NCBI RefSeq assembly: GCF_009912395.1
Contig: NZ_WNDO01000017.1
Coordinates: forward strand, 1-64,000
Direction of reading: 5' to 3'
DNA length: 64,000 nucleotides
From: Luteibacter sp.
GTDB taxonomy: Bacteria > Pseudomonadota > Gammaproteobacteria > Xanthomonadales > Rhodanobacteraceae
Shown: in pieces, positions 34,757 through 43,571 of the stretch
Layout: each line of letters begins with the position of its first letter
How positions within the stretch are numbered: position 1 is the first letter of the stretch
The notes under the pieces: generated by a model
What the model saw: the letters and a program-made list of their open reading frames with translations, nothing else
The model's database searches: none
What the model was told of the DNA's origin: nothing
Position numbers and translations under genes: made by a program

Positions 34757-34914
34757 GGGGCTATCCTAGCGGGATGACATGGCGAACCGTCGCCATTCGT
34801 CATCGCAAGGACACCGTTCGCCCCTACGGAATGCCCCGCCGTCATCGATGCACGACTATCCAGTCCGTGCCGGCTACGCGACAATACCGATAGGGAACAG
34901 GGTAGACATTACAG

Positions 34915-37146
34915 ATGCGAACGTATTCGTTTGCACGCCTGGCCGGCGTGCTGGTTGTGCTATGGCTGGCGCTCAACCTGCCTTTGCTACTCGGCCTGCG
35001 AGTCCTTCCGGGCGACGCCACTTACGAGTTCTTCCCCATGATGTTCTACAACGTGCATGCGCTCCGCACCGGAGAGCTGCCGTGGTGGAATCCGCTGATC
35101 TTCGGGGGATACCCGCAGATATCCGATCCGCAGGCGATGCTGTTCGCGCCCCTCATGATGGGCTGGATGCTGCTGCAATCCAGCCCGAGCATGGCATGGT
35201 TCGTCGCGGGTACGCTGATTCATGTCTTGCTGGGCGGCCTGGCGATGCTCGCCCTGTTGCGACGACTGCACTGCACCCCGCTCGGTGCCCTCATCGGCAG
35301 CCTGGTATTCATGGCCGGAGGCGTCGCTGCCTCGCGCATCCAATACGTGCCGATCGTGATTGTCTACAGCCTGATTCCGGTCGCCTTGCTATGCCTGTGG
35401 CGCCTGGGCGAGCGCCCGACGTGGCCGCGAAGCCTGCTGACCGGCCTGGTCGCCGGCGCCATCCTTGTCGAACCGGTGCAATTGACCTATTTCCTCGGCA
35501 TCCTGCTGCCGGCATTCGCCCTCGCCCTGGCGATGCGTCGCTGGCCGGCGTGGTCCTGGACGGAACGCCGCCTCTATGTCGGAGGACTTGCCGTGGCCGG
35601 CCTGCTCGCCTTGGCCATCGCGACGCCCCAACTGCTTCTGAACTGGGCCTTCGTTTCCATATCCAACCGTCCGCAGCTCCCCCTGTCGGCTGCCACGGAC
35701 ATGTCGGTCAGCGGATCGACCTTCCTGACCTATCTGTTGCCGAACGCCCTGCACAATCTTCGCGGCACCTATAGCGGTCCAGTGGACCCCATCGAAACGT
35801 TTTACTGGATCGGCGCGTTGCCGAGCCTGCTGCTCGTGATCGGATGGCGCCGTGCCTGGGCGGTACCTACGCAGCGTCGCTTTCTTCTGTTCTTCCTCGT
35901 CGTCACCGTCCTTGCGATCGCCTATATGCTGGGAGGGCATACGCCGTTCTATGGATGGGCCTATCACCTGCTTCCCGGGGTAAAGCAGTTCCGCCGCCCT
36001 TCCGACGCGGCCTACCTGGTGAACATCGGCCTGGCGTTCGCCGTGGGTTTCGCCGCAAGCCACATCGACCCGGCCCATCGGCGTCAGTGGCTCTGGATTC
36101 TGGGCATCGCAGCCGCGTGGTTGTTACTTGCCAGCCTGGGTATGCGAGGAGCCCCGGATTCATGGCAGGCGGCAACCCTGGTAGCTCCGCTGGTCGCGGT
36201 CAGCGCCTGGTGGTACATGCGTGACAAACGCGGTGCACGGACCGCCACCTGGTGCGCCCTGATCCTGGTTGTCGTCGATTTTCGGTGCTTTGCCCTCAAC
36301 GGGGAATTCAACCAGCGAGGCAATGGACCGGCGAAGTTCATCGCCAGCCCCGCCGTGGCGTTCGTGACCGATCGCCTGCGCCAGGACGCGTCGGCCGGTC
36401 ACTTCCACCGGATCGAGGCCACCGATTTCGCCAGTTGGAAAAACAACGTGGTGCTGAAAGGCCTCCCCGCGACACAGGGCTATGGCCCCCTGCGCTGGAG
36501 CCTCTGGGACCGGTGGTACGGCGCCTATTCGGATGGCGACGGCCCTCGCCCGGTGTCGCCGTACAGTCCCAATCCGGGAAGCCACCTGAACACGCTTCTT
36601 GGCGTGCGGTACGTCGTGCACGCCCCCGCCGGAGCGACGACGGGCTGGATGCATCCTCCCGCCGAGGTGCTCTACGCGGACAAGGACACCGAGGTGCTGT
36701 CCATGCCCGATGCCTACGATCGCTTCCTCACCCCCGCCACGGCGATCGTTCGCAGCGCGGACCAACCGCCCTCGCCTGCGGAGTTTGAGGCGACGGACTT
36801 TCGCAAGACGGTGTGGCTGACGCCCCGCCCCGGCCAGGATGCTCGCCAGACCGCGAGTGCCAGCGAGGCCTGCGAGGGTGGCGAGGCATCCCTCAGCGCG
36901 GCGGTCGTGCGGAACACCCATCTCCAGGTCCACAAGGAAGGCGAGCGCGCGGCATGGGTCGTCGTCAACGATCCGGACTTTCCCGGGTGGATCGCATCGA
37001 TCGACGGCGCACCTGTCGCGGTACATCGTGCGAACGGCATGTTTCGCGCGGTGTGCGTCCCGGCAGGCGCCCATACCCTCGCCTTCGATTTCAAACCCTG
37101 GGACATGGTGCGGGAGGTGGCGACCCATCCGGAGGCCTGGCGCTGA
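34915..37146 (+). CDS. YfhO-family large membrane protein
   Basis: 743 residues with roughly a dozen TM helices in the first 430, beginning LAGVLVVLWLALNLPLLLGL. A luminal loop reads LPWWNPLIFGGYPQISDPQA, the substrate-loop motif typical of YfhO and other GT-C-like proteins. The C-terminal 250 residues are extracytoplasmic and beta-rich. Relatives are thought to transfer sugars or modify cell-surface polymers using lipid-linked donors; no donor can be named. It stands next to an acyltransferase gene, which also suggests envelope glycan modification. The start ATG is supported by family length. Confidence 0.85.
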   Translation: MRTYSFARLAGVLVVLWLALNLPLLLGLRVLPGDATYEFFPMMFYNVHALRTGELPWWNPLIFGGYPQISDPQAMLFAPLMMGWMLLQSSPSMAWFVAGTLIHVLLGGLAMLALLRRLHCTPLGALIGSLVFMAGGVAASRIQYVPIVIVYSLIPVALLCLWRLGERPTWPRSLLTGLVAGAILVEPVQLTYFLGILLPAFALALAMRRWPAWSWTERRLYVGGLAVAGLLALAIATPQLLLNWAFVSISNRPQLPLSAATDMSVSGSTFLTYLLPNALHNLRGTYSGPVDPIETFYWIGALPSLLLVIGWRRAWAVPTQRRFLLFFLVVTVLAIAYMLGGHTPFYGWAYHLLPGVKQFRRPSDAAYLVNIGLAFAVGFAASHIDPAHRRQWLWILGIAAAWLLLASLGMRGAPDSWQAATLVAPLVAVSAWWYMRDKRGARTATWCALILVVVDFRCFALNGEFNQRGNGPAKFIASPAVAFVTDRLRQDASAGHFHRIEATDFASWKNNVVLKGLPATQGYGPLRWSLWDRWYGAYSDGDGPRPVSPYSPNPGSHLNTLLGVRYVVHAPAGATTGWMHPPAEVLYADKDTEVLSMPDAYDRFLTPATAIVRSADQPPSPAEFEATDFRKTVWLTPRPGQDARQTASASEACEGGEASLSAAVVRNTHLQVHKEGERAAWVVVNDPDFPGWIASIDGAPVAVHRANGMFRAVCVPAGAHTLAFDFKPWDMVREVATHPEAWR

Positions 37147-37277
37147 AACCCACCGGTGACGGCGCCCTGATCGTCACCGCCACGCCGCCGTTCGTCCCAA
37201 CCGCCCCACCGTACGTCCCTTTCGCCTGGTGACACGGGCCATGACATCCGAAGGTAGATGTCCTGCACCAGGGGAAC

Positions 37278-38507
37278 ATGTCCATGAACCGGACTCGCCG
37301 CTACGACATCGACGCCCTGCGCGTCTTCGCCTTCGGGCTGCTCATCCTGTATCACACCGGCATGGCCTACGTGTGGGACTGGGACTTCCACATCAAAAGC
37401 GCCTACACGGCGGAATGGCTGCAATGGCCGATGATCTTCATGAACCGCTGGCGGATGAGCCTGCTGTTCCTGATCTCGGGCATCGCCATCGCCCTGGCCG
37501 CGCCCGAGCGGAAGCTGCTGCGCTTCGCCCGCGACCGCACCTGGCGGCTGATGCTGCCGCTGATCTTCGGCATGTTCGTGGTGGTGCCGATCCAGCCCTA
37601 CTGCGAGGGTGTCGCCGGCGGGCACCTGCAACCCGGCTTCTGGCGCTTCCTGCTCGCCTACTGGCATGTGCATCCGTGGCCGCAGGACAGTTTCTCGGGC
37701 TGGCAGTACGGCATCACCTGGAACCACCTGTGGTACCTGCCCTACCTCTGGGCCTATACCCTGGCGCTGATCGTGCTGATGCCCCTGCTGGGTCGTGACG
37801 ATGTGCGCCGGACGATCTCCGCCTTCACGCGGTCGCCGATGTGGCTGTTCCTGCTGCTGCCCGCCCTGCCGCAGTGGCTCTGCGCCTGGTTCCTCGATCC
37901 CCGTTTTCCGAGCACCCACGCCTTCTTCGGCGACTGGGCCAACCATGCCAAGTACGCGACCGTGTTTCTCTCGGGCTACCTGCTGGCGCGCAAAACCGCG
38001 TTCTGGGACCGGGTGGTGGCCGCACGCCGGACCACCCTGGTGGTGGCTCTGGTCTCGGTGACGGTCTACCTCGGCCTGCGCCTCATCAGCCAGATCCACT
38101 GGGGACCCGACTTCTGGATGCGGGAGGTGCCGTATCCGGTGTGGGTCGCCATCGCCCTGGTCGCCCAGAGCCTCTATCTGTGGGCCACCCTGCTCACGAT
38201 CCTCGGTTGGGGCAAGGCCTGGCTCAACCGACCGTTCCGCTGGCTTCCCTACTGCACCGAGGCGGTCTACCCCTGGTACATGCTGCACCAGAGTCTGATC
38301 GTCCCCCTGGTGTTCCTGCTCAAGCCGCTGTCGCTGGGGCCCTGGCTGGAGCCCGCCCTGGTGGTGGGCGGCACGGTGGCCGGCTGCCACCTTATCTATG
38401 AGTACGGCATCCGCCGCGTCGGCCTGCTGCGCCCCCTGTTCGGGCTGAAGCGACTGCCGCCGGCAAAGCCGGCTCCCACCGAGGACGCCCCCGCCCTGCC
38501 CGGCTGA
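37278..38507 (+). CDS. Acyltransferase-3 family membrane protein
   Basis: 409 residues, about ten TM helices. The N-terminus RRYDIDALRVFAFGLLILYH followed by TGMAY carries the RxxxxDxLR and His hallmark of acyltransferase-3 enzymes, and RTWRLMLPLIFGMFVVVPIQ the next conserved helix. These enzymes move acetyl or succinyl groups to sugars of glucans, O-antigen or small molecules (OpgC/OafA-like). It is 131 bp downstream of the YfhO gene on the same strand. Substrate unknown. Confidence 0.9.
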   Translation: MSMNRTRRYDIDALRVFAFGLLILYHTGMAYVWDWDFHIKSAYTAEWLQWPMIFMNRWRMSLLFLISGIAIALAAPERKLLRFARDRTWRLMLPLIFGMFVVVPIQPYCEGVAGGHLQPGFWRFLLAYWHVHPWPQDSFSGWQYGITWNHLWYLPYLWAYTLALIVLMPLLGRDDVRRTISAFTRSPMWLFLLLPALPQWLCAWFLDPRFPSTHAFFGDWANHAKYATVFLSGYLLARKTAFWDRVVAARRTTLVVALVSVTVYLGLRLISQIHWGPDFWMREVPYPVWVAIALVAQSLYLWATLLTILGWGKAWLNRPFRWLPYCTEAVYPWYMLHQSLIVPLVFLLKPLSLGPWLEPALVVGGTVAGCHLIYEYGIRRVGLLRPLFGLKRLPPAKPAPTEDAPALPG

Positions 38508-38618
38508 CCGCAAGAACGCCACGGAGGTCATGACACCGGGCATCCATCCCGTTAACGTTCTCCGCGCGATGATCTGGCTCCAGAGGTTTGGCAGGAGCCC
38601 CGGAACGGGGGGTGGCGA

Positions 38619-39068
38619 ATGGATCAGGGCTGGTTGACCCACTACGACGAGAACTTCGCGACGGCCGAGGCCATCGGGGACGGCACGGTTGCGACCTGCT
38701 ACACCCGCTGGAGCGGCCCGCAGGCGGACTGCCTGGCCCTGACCCACGAAGCGGACGAGGCCACCCAGCTGGTGGCCAAGCTCGACTGCCAGGGCTCCCT
38801 CGACATGCTGATGTCGCTGGGCGATGGCCAGTGCCAGTTCGTGCTGCAGTATTCCAGCGAGGGGCTGGAGCAGGACGCGGAGCTGGTCGCCTTCTACCGC
38901 GACCATCGCCGCGGTCCGACCCTGACGATCCATCGTGGCGTGCGCGACGGCGTGCTGGTCTGCCCTTTCCCCGACGATCCGCCGAACGATCCGCTGGCCA
39001 ACGAGATCCGCTTCGAAAATCTGCGCGGAAAACTGGTGATACGCCGGGTATCGATCGTTAGCCGTTGA
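38619..39068 (+). CDS. Hypothetical protein, 149 residues
   Basis: A soluble acidic protein starting MDQGWLTHYDENFATAEAIG, preceded by GGGGTGG as a possible ribosome site. No signal peptide or membrane segment. Alternating hydrophobic pattern and the C-terminal ENLRGKLVIRRVSIVSR suggest a small beta-rich domain. Codon use is chromosomal. Family not recognised. Confidence 0.6.
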   Translation: MDQGWLTHYDENFATAEAIGDGTVATCYTRWSGPQADCLALTHEADEATQLVAKLDCQGSLDMLMSLGDGQCQFVLQYSSEGLEQDAELVAFYRDHRRGPTLTIHRGVRDGVLVCPFPDDPPNDPLANEIRFENLRGKLVIRRVSIVSR

Positions 39069-39099
39069 GCCAGCGTCCGCGTCGTGATGCCAGGGAAAA

Positions 39100-39119
39100 C
39101 CGCGACAGGCCTGTCGCGG
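39100..39119. terminator. Perfect 20-bp palindrome after the hypothetical gene
   Basis: CCGCGACAGGCCTGTCGCGG reads the same on both strands and begins 31 bp after the stop codon at 39068. As RNA it would form a GC-rich stem of about 8 bp closed by GGCC. No T-run follows, so either a hairpin ending the transcript or a protein-binding site. Confidence 0.4.
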
Positions 39120-39277
39120 AGAATGCCATTGACATCAGTCATATGCGCCCGCCGTATCCGAATTCGCGGCCTGGCGCCTACAACCACCGACACATGGTCC
39201 ATCCGTCTTTGTCGTGATCTCCTGCCAGGGCGAGCATCGATGCTCGCCTCACACGGATCATGAGAGGGATCGACGCC

Positions 39278-39850
39278 ATGAGCATCATCATCAATCTTAA
39301 TTTCCACCTGCACGACCAGGACGGGAATCATCCCGTCGAGATCCATGGATCAACCCGGGGACGTCCGCATGACACGCCTACGTCCTTTGAGGACAAATTT
39401 GCCGATGCCCATCCGCTTAACGACGGCTTCAGGAGCAAATACTTCATTTGCGGCGCACATGGCGATGCGAAAACAACGATCAATGGGTATCCGATCGATG
39501 GACCCAAAAGCATCACTTTCAGCGCGGGGGCGGACAGTAACAATGATCGCCGCAACCATCTGGAGATGATCATCATCGTGGGCTCTGACTACCCGGGCTA
39601 CCGCTGCGAGATCACGTACACCGTCGAGCGCCTTACAGACTATCTGCCGACGATCGAAGCTGATCGCGGAGCGAACCCCGGCCACGAAATGGAGTTTCGC
39701 CCGAATCAAACCGTTCTGCACTTTCCACGCCCCCAAGACAATCCACTTGGCACAAAGAGCTTTCGGATTTTCCCGCGAGGCAATCGAATCACGATCAGCC
39801 AGATCAATCTGATCCCCGTCTACGAGCCGCATTCAACGCACCATGCCTAA
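39278..39850 (+). CDS. Hypothetical protein, 190 residues
   Basis: Start at 39278 because AGAGGGA lies 9-15 bp upstream; a Met at 39260 is also in frame. The product (MSIIINLNFHLHDQDGNHPV) has no signal peptide. It is His/Asp/Asn-rich, with likely beta strands (EMIIIVGSDYPGYRCEITYT, KSFRIFPRGNRITISQINLI). It could be a beta-sandwich binding protein, but no family is recognised. Ends directly at a terminator shared with the converging peptidase gene. Confidence 0.6.
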   Translation: MSIIINLNFHLHDQDGNHPVEIHGSTRGRPHDTPTSFEDKFADAHPLNDGFRSKYFICGAHGDAKTTINGYPIDGPKSITFSAGADSNNDRRNHLEMIIIVGSDYPGYRCEITYTVERLTDYLPTIEADRGANPGHEMEFRPNQTVLHFPRPQDNPLGTKSFRIFPRGNRITISQINLIPVYEPHSTHHA

Positions 39851-39852
39851 AA

Positions 39853-39878
39853 AAAAGGGCGCCTCGCGGCGCCCTTTC
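39853..39878. terminator. Bidirectional rho-independent terminator
   Basis: GGGCGCC-TCGC-GGCGCCC flanked by AAAAAAA on the left and TTT on the right forms a 10-bp stem with a 4-nt loop. It ends the 39278 gene on the plus strand. On the minus strand the stem is followed by a run of T, so it also ends the M61 peptidase gene. Confidence 0.9.
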
Positions 39879-39880
39879 CT

Positions 39881-41797
39881 TCACTTGGTCTTGTACAGCT
39901 CACCCAGCCAGTCGGGCTTGCTCTTGTCGCGCTCCAGGTGCGGGTACTTCAGGCCTTCGTGGTAGTCGACCTTGATGGTCTTGTACTGGTCGAAGTTCTT
40001 CACCAGCAGCTCGATGGGTGCCTTGTTGGTCTTCGCGTCGGTGACGGCATCCTTCAGCACGTCGCCGCTAAATTCCTTGTTGTTCACCGCCACGATGTGC
40101 ATGCCCGGCGAGAGGCCGGCATTGAAGGCCGGGCCGTCCCAGCGCACGTCGGAGATATCGCCCTTGCCCGACACCGCGAAGCCCGCGGAGTAGGTCAGGT
40201 CGGTGTAGCCGCGACGCATCTCGAACATCTTCACCACGTCGGACGGCTTGTCGTTGTAAACCAGCTTCCAGCCGCCGCGCTCGATGCCTTCGAGGTCGCC
40301 CTTGTGGCCGTCCACGCGCTCGCGCAGGTAGCTGGCCCAGTCGTACGGCGTAATGCCGTTGAGGGTGTTGGCCACGTCTTCGAAGGTGTACGGATTGACC
40401 TTCCAGTCACCGTCCTTCATGCCGAAGAAGGCCTTGGCGAAATCGTCAAGCGAGCGCTTGTTCTTGGTCAGCTCACGCAGCTTGGTGTCCACGTCGAGCC
40501 AGATCATCTGGCCGCCCGAATAGTAGTCTTCGCTCATCTGGTAGTTGCGGTACGAGAGTGGGCGACGCTGGGCGATGGTCGGATCGTTGGTGGTGTCCTG
40601 AATGGTGCGCCAGGACAGGCCCGGACGGCCCTTGTCGTAGGTGGCGGCGACGAAGGCGAGCAGTTCGCGCGCCTGGTCCTGGCTGACCAGGCCCGAGCGG
40701 GCGGCCACGACGTTGCCCCAGAACTGCGTCTGGCCTTCGTACACCCACAGCAGGCTGTCGCCCATCGGCACGTTGAAGCTCGGCGTGGCCAGGTCGGCGC
40801 CGCGGCGGTACTTACCGTCCCACGAATGGTTGTACTCGTGGGCGAGCAGGTCGCGACCGAGCCAGCTCTTGTCCCACTCAGTGAAGTAGTTCGGCATGGC
40901 GCTGTTCTCGGAAGAACGGTGGTGCTCCAGGCCGATGCCGCCGAGCTGGTTGGTCAGTGCCAGCAGGAAGTCGTAGTGGTTGTAGTGGCGCGCGCCGTAG
41001 AGCTTGTCCATCTGCTGGACGAGCTTGCGGTGGATTTCGAGCGCTTCGGGCTTGATTTCCAGCGACTTGGCGTTGTCGGCCACGATGTTCAGGTGCACCG
41101 GCGAGCGACCGTTCGGGTCGAGGTCTACGCGCTTGAAGTAGCGGCCGGCAAAGATCGGCGAATCCACGAGGTCGTCGAAGTCGATGGCCTTGAAGGTGAC
41201 CGTGTCACCGTCCTTGCTGGCCTGCTCCAGCGCGGTGCCGAACTGGAAACCGGCCGGCAGCTTCACCGTCGGCTCCACCTGCACCTTGTCGGCGCGGTAG
41301 CCGGCGGGATACAGCGCCACCTGGTTCCACTGCACGTTGACGATGTCGTTGGTCATCACGATGCGGCCCTGGCGCGGGTCCTGCGGCGTGAGCGTCTGGA
41401 ATTCCACCTCCACCGACGAGGCACCGGCCGGCACGTCCACATGGAAGGCGTACACGTTGTACTGGTCGCGCTTCCACTCGATGCGCTGGCCACCGGCATG
41501 CACGATAAGGCCGGCGAACTGGTCGATGGGACCGGTCGGCGAGTGATGGCCGGGGATCCACTCCGGGAACAGCAGGGTTAGCGGACCGGGCTGCGCGGGG
41601 ATCGACTCCTTCACGCGGAAGATGCGGCGATCGAGGTCGGTGGCGTCGACATTGAGCTTCAGGGTGCCGTTGTACGGCGCGTCCTGGATGGGCGGAACAT
41701 CGTCCGCGCGAACGGCGGAAGCGCCGACACCGGCCAGGGCGGCCAGCAGCGCGGAAGCAAGAAGGGTGGATTTCACAACGGTACTCCGAGGAACCAT
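39881..41797 (-). CDS. Exported M61-family metallopeptidase with PDZ domain
   Basis: 638 residues. The signal peptide ends near VGASAVRA. An N-terminal beta domain precedes a gluzincin catalytic domain with zinc motif HEYNH (in LLAHEYNHSW, near residue 320) and the downstream glutamate in the WVYEGQTQFWG segment. The upstream GGIGLEHHRSS motif is characteristic of M61 (glycyl aminopeptidase-like). A C-terminal PDZ domain includes GPAFNAGLSPGMHIVAVNNK. It cleaves short peptides in the periplasm. Single gene, ended by the shared terminator at 39853. Confidence 0.93.
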   Translation of the reverse strand: MVPRSTVVKSTLLASALLAALAGVGASAVRADDVPPIQDAPYNGTLKLNVDATDLDRRIFRVKESIPAQPGPLTLLFPEWIPGHHSPTGPIDQFAGLIVHAGGQRIEWKRDQYNVYAFHVDVPAGASSVEVEFQTLTPQDPRQGRIVMTNDIVNVQWNQVALYPAGYRADKVQVEPTVKLPAGFQFGTALEQASKDGDTVTFKAIDFDDLVDSPIFAGRYFKRVDLDPNGRSPVHLNIVADNAKSLEIKPEALEIHRKLVQQMDKLYGARHYNHYDFLLALTNQLGGIGLEHHRSSENSAMPNYFTEWDKSWLGRDLLAHEYNHSWDGKYRRGADLATPSFNVPMGDSLLWVYEGQTQFWGNVVAARSGLVSQDQARELLAFVAATYDKGRPGLSWRTIQDTTNDPTIAQRRPLSYRNYQMSEDYYSGGQMIWLDVDTKLRELTKNKRSLDDFAKAFFGMKDGDWKVNPYTFEDVANTLNGITPYDWASYLRERVDGHKGDLEGIERGGWKLVYNDKPSDVVKMFEMRRGYTDLTYSAGFAVSGKGDISDVRWDGPAFNAGLSPGMHIVAVNNKEFSGDVLKDAVTDAKTNKAPIELLVKNFDQYKTIKVDYHEGLKYPHLERDKSKPDWLGELYKTK

Positions 41798-41978
41798 GGG
41801 TGCCCGGCCATCCTTAGCGAGCGAATCGGCGCGCTCCCCTGTGGATTGCGCAAGACACCGATGCTAGCTCCCGTTCAGGGAGCGGCCCTATGCCAGAGGT
41901 CATGGGTGGATGCGCAAGAATGCGCGATGTCCCCGGTTAAACGCCGAGGCCATCGCATTCTCAGCTTCGCCACGCTGT

Positions 41979-42046
41979 TGTAGGAGCGCGCTTGCGCGCG
42001 ATGCCCGGTTGCCGCGAACACCCATCGCGCGCAAGCGCGCTCCTAC
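41979..42046. repeat. REP-like inverted repeat, copy C
   Basis: The left arm TGTAGGAGCGCGCTTGCGCG and the complementary right arm enclose a loop of about 22 nt. The right arm ends two bases before the stop codon of the small membrane gene that starts at 42366 on the minus strand. Confidence 0.88.
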
Positions 42047-42048
42047 CG

Positions 42049-42366
42049 TCAGACGTGCCAGCGAGAGAGCAACCAGAAAGCGATGGCTGCAGAGGTGGTC
42101 AGTGTCATGCCGATCATCGCCATTTCGAAGATGAGGAAGGCGGTGTCGTCGTTGGGGTGAAACCATACTTGAAGCAATAGATGCTGTAGCGCTATCAAAG
42201 CGACGATAGCACTGGCGAACGCCGCGACCGCGAATCCGCGTGCCCCACGCAAGGCGATATTCATGCCCGGGCGACGGTCGATGAAGATCAGGACGTTGAC
42301 CAGCATCAGACCCAGCGCCAGAGCGATCTGCATGTATTCGACACCCATGCCGTATTCAATCCGCAT
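42049..42366 (-). CDS. Small membrane protein, about 105 residues
   Basis: Likely start at MRIEYGMGVEYMQIALALGL (42366), overlapping the end of the preceding small gene; inner Mets at MGVEY or MQIAL are alternatives. It has three hydrophobic helices (MQIALALGLMLVNVLIF; GFAVAAFASAIVALIALQHL; MAMIGMTLTTSAAIAFWLLS). The pair with the upstream 94-residue protein looks like a two-gene unit. Family not recognised. Confidence 0.55.
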   Translation of the reverse strand: MRIEYGMGVEYMQIALALGLMLVNVLIFIDRRPGMNIALRGARGFAVAAFASAIVALIALQHLLLQVWFHPNDDTAFLIFEMAMIGMTLTTSAAIAFWLLSRWHV

Positions 42367-42640
42367 GCGGCGGCTCCGTTGTAGAGCGCAGGGGCGTGCC
42401 GTCGAACAGCACCTGCGTATGCGCGCGCTGGACACAGACGTTGCCGACAGAAATCAACGCCGCCACACCGCCGAGTGCCAGCGACAGTTCGCGACGATCG
42501 CCGAGCTCGTCGCGTATGCATTCCGCCAGCAAGCTGGTCGTGCCTTGCGCATAGGCGAACCATTCGCTGGCTTCGTTGAGCAGGGCGTCGGTGGAGGCAT
42601 CGTCGTCCTCCAGAATCCAGTGGTCCTTCGTGTCCTTCAT
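42356..42640 (-). CDS. Small acidic protein, about 94 residues
   Basis: Start at MKDTKDHWILEDDDASTDAL, preceded by AAGGAGCC as ribosome site. It resembles members of a group with an N-terminal Asp/Glu-rich part, a central helix ASEWFAYAQGTTSLLAECIR and one hydrophobic stretch LSLALGGVAALISVGNVCV, so perhaps loosely membrane-bound. It overlaps the next gene by about 11 bp. Function unknown. Confidence 0.55.
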   Translation of the reverse strand: MKDTKDHWILEDDDASTDALLNEASEWFAYAQGTTSLLAECIRDELGDRRELSLALGGVAALISVGNVCVQRAHTQVLFDGTPLRSTTEPPHAD

Positions 42641-42680
42641 GAGTGGCTCCTTGGGTAGGCGCCGCTCCCTCGCACCCGGT

Positions 42681-42710
42681 GTGCCCCGCCATGCGGACAT
42701 GACGGGGCAC
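42681..42710. other. Hairpin upstream of the small gene pair
   Basis: GTGCCCCGCCATG and CATGACGGGGCAC form a long stem with one mismatch and a 4-nt loop (CGGA). It lies about 40 bp upstream of the 42640 start, within the probable 5' leader or promoter region. It could be a leader structure or a transcript end for something upstream. Confidence 0.4.
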
Positions 42711-42899
42711 GGTCAAAACAACAACAAACGCACATCGCTCCGGGACGACAAGGGGCTCCGGCGTGTCCGTGACCGGACGCCGGGCGGCTTGATATCGGAA
42801 GTGGACGCGGCTTCAGGGCCCCGTGAACCGACGCGCTGTAACACGCCGGGTGCTTACGGCAGGAGAAAACTCACGGGCGCGGCCGAAAGCCGCGATTCG

Positions 42900-43001
42900 T
42901 CAACCGCGTTCGGGATAGGCCGGAACGGCCCGGACACCGGAGCGGGGGCCACCGCGGGGAAGCGGCGGGCGGGAGACTGCCGTATGATGTTCGACGGTCA
43001 T
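42900..43001 (-). CDS. Possible 33-residue small ORF
   Basis: ATG at 43001 is preceded by AAGGAG with good spacing. The product MTVEHHTAVSRPPLPRGGPR continues Pro/Arg/Gly-rich and ends ERG. Composition is unusual and no homolog is recalled, so this may be chance. A compact hairpin (GCGGC-TTTCG-GCCGC) follows the stop. Confidence 0.25.
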   Translation of the reverse strand: MTVEHHTAVSRPPLPRGGPRSGVRAVPAYPERG

Positions 43002-43446
43002 GGGGGTCTGACTCCTTGAGTAGCGTTGACTACTTGATGGATTACTCAGTGACCCGTGCGTCGGGGGAGGCCGCTAACCTCCCCCGGCGTGCGTCACCGA
43101 AGCGATGACTGCCAGCGATGTCATTCACTGACACCTTTGACAGCCTAGCCACCGTAGCAAATCAACACAGAATTGTCTGTAGGCGCCGCCCGCGAGTGGA
43201 TGCATTCGCGATGTATCGGATGACTATTTCGGTCATCGCGCGTCGATTCATATGCGCGCCCTTTCTTCCGATAGTCGATATCGCGCGCCGTTGTCGGGTG
43301 GAGCTTTAGATGCTTGTCACGCCCCATGCGGGGATGCGTGAGAGTGCTTGTGTGTTCCAAGCGGCTTTCATGCAGGCGATGCGCGACCCATCTTCGTGTC
43401 GCCCATAGGCATGCATGGATCTTCGACGAATGATATGCCGCCGCGG

Positions 43447-43494
43447 ATGACGGGATGACGGGATGACGGGATGACGGGATGACGGGATGACGGG
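43447..43494. repeat. Six tandem copies of the 8-mer ATGACGGG
   Basis: ATGACGGG is repeated six times without error, flanked by CGCGG and ATCATGG. The octamer is not a multiple of three, so it would shift frames if transcribed and translated, but no credible gene spans it. It lies about 80 bp downstream of the Sel1-like gene stop, where related ATCCCGTCA-like sequence also occurs (43576-43584). Confidence 0.9.
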
Positions 43495-43571
43495 ATCATG
43501 GTGCGATGCCATCCTCAGTGCACGCACTATTCGGCAATCTAACTAATAGATATATACGCTCCCCCCTTCGG

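Larger units (their letters stand above)
42641..43571. other. Long intergenic region, one possible 33-residue ORF and a repeat tract
   Basis: No convincing gene larger than 40 codons. The plus-strand open frame across 42576-43019 has non-coding composition. A possible minus-strand peptide lies at 42900-43001. A hairpin (CGGGGGAGG...CCTCCCCCG) lies near 43063-43087. The 8-bp repeat tract lies at 43447-43494. The region around 43140-43330 is AT-richer with nothing recognised; a non-coding RNA is possible but not supported. Confidence 0.4.

Noticed and set aside
43306..43527. 73-residue ORF over the octamer tract
   Set aside because: Its repetitive HPVIPSSR product is only the translated microsatellite.
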